Shown here: positions 32,236-32,398 of the stretch, piece by piece
Layout of the letters: each line of letters opens with the position of its first letter
How positions within the stretch are numbered: the stretch's first letter is position 1
Source: Parachlorella kessleri
Lineage: Eukaryota; Chlorophyta; Trebouxiophyceae; Chlorellales; Chlorellaceae
Reading direction: 5' to 3'
Assembly (NCBI GenBank): GCA_001598975.1
Contig: BBXU01003256.1
Span: forward strand, 1 to 32,398
DNA: 32,398 bases
The notes under the pieces: generated by a model
Database searches by the model: none
Seen by the model: only the letters and a program-made list of their open reading frames with translations
What the model was told of the DNA's origin: nothing
Made by a program: the position numbers and the translations under genes

Positions 32236-32398
32236 TGGTCTTGTGAGCATCTTGAGAGCGTCTTGTGGCCCCACAAGACGTCCTAGCAGCATCCTGTAGC
32301 CCCACAAGATGCCTTGCCTGGGTCTTGTCTGACAAGATGTCCTGTACTGGTCCTGTCTCCCATCCTGTGTCACAAGATAGCGTTTGGGTTCTTTAGGT
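32236..32398. repeat. Degenerate tandem array of ~30-bp hairpin units (runs off the window)
   Basis: Related units begin near 32260, 32291 and 32322 (31, 31 and about 29 nt apart). A further hairpin lies at 32362-32378 and a weaker related piece at 32238-32259. Each full unit holds a short inverted repeat of the form TCTTGT...ACAAGA. The best is GTCTTGTGG (32260-32268) against CCACAAGAC (32271-32279), and another is ATCCTGTG (32362-32369) against CACAAGAT (32371-32378). The array is cut by the window end. Confidence 0.75.

Noticed and set aside
1..32398. Bacterial-style features (operons, Shine-Dalgarno sites, CRISPR arrays), tRNA or rRNA genes
   Set aside because: The genes are intron-rich and eukaryotic. 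No repeat-spacer pattern or RNA gene fold was seen by eye; a tRNA scan would settle small RNA genes.

Overview
The window looks like nuclear DNA from a green alga, probably a trebouxiophyte chlorophyte. Genes are densely packed and cut by many short introns (about 60-450 nt) with GT(G/A)AG donors and (T/G)CAG acceptors. The families are plant-like and several TGTAA polyadenylation motifs follow stop codons. This placement is an inference; no marker gene fixes the species. I see no rRNA, tRNA, CRISPR array or bacterial operon. All gene models are hand-spliced from the sequence and checked for phase; cDNA would be decisive.

Layout. (1) 1-263: last exon of a mitochondrial pyruvate carrier 2-like gene (+). 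(2) 1007-3223: membrane-anchored glycerophosphodiester phosphodiesterase (GDPD, -), 7 exons, 349 aa. (3) about 3653-8950: large Ala/Gln-rich coiled-coil protein (+), about 13 exons, about 1055 aa, family not recognised; it probably shares a divergent promoter with the GDPD gene. (4) 9558-10145: weak acidic hypothetical ORF (-). (5) 10510-15215: cytochrome P450 resembling the CYP711 (MAX1) clan (+), with two tandem, diverged copies of its terminal coding exon. (6) 15889-19189: SET-domain protein methyltransferase of the Rubisco-LSMT/SETD class (+), 7 exons, 662 aa. (7) 19623-25265: RtcB-type tRNA/RNA-splicing ligase (+), 17 exons, 587 aa; the model closes only with two consecutive 4-nt microexons that encode the invariant Ile-Asn-Cys-Gly segment. 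(8) 25659-29323: isocitrate lyase/PEP mutase superfamily enzyme (-), 10-12 exons, with an Ala-rich linker and an extra C-terminal region I could not assign. (9) 29662-30281: inverted-repeat, hairpin-rich block that looks like a small non-autonomous DNA transposon. (10) about 31008-32117: decayed 3' end of a non-LTR retrotransposon (zinc-knuckle and endonuclease-like region, then a TTTA-repeat tail). (11) 32236-32398: short tandem array of about 30-bp units, each able to fold into a hairpin.

The genes do not form one pathway. They are independent housekeeping or metabolic genes (mitochondrial pyruvate import, lipid head-group turnover, RNA ligation, protein methylation, C-C or P-C lyase chemistry, a P450). 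The right 2.7 kb is repeat-derived. The most unusual structures are the paired 4-nt microexons in RtcB and the alternative terminal exons in the P450.
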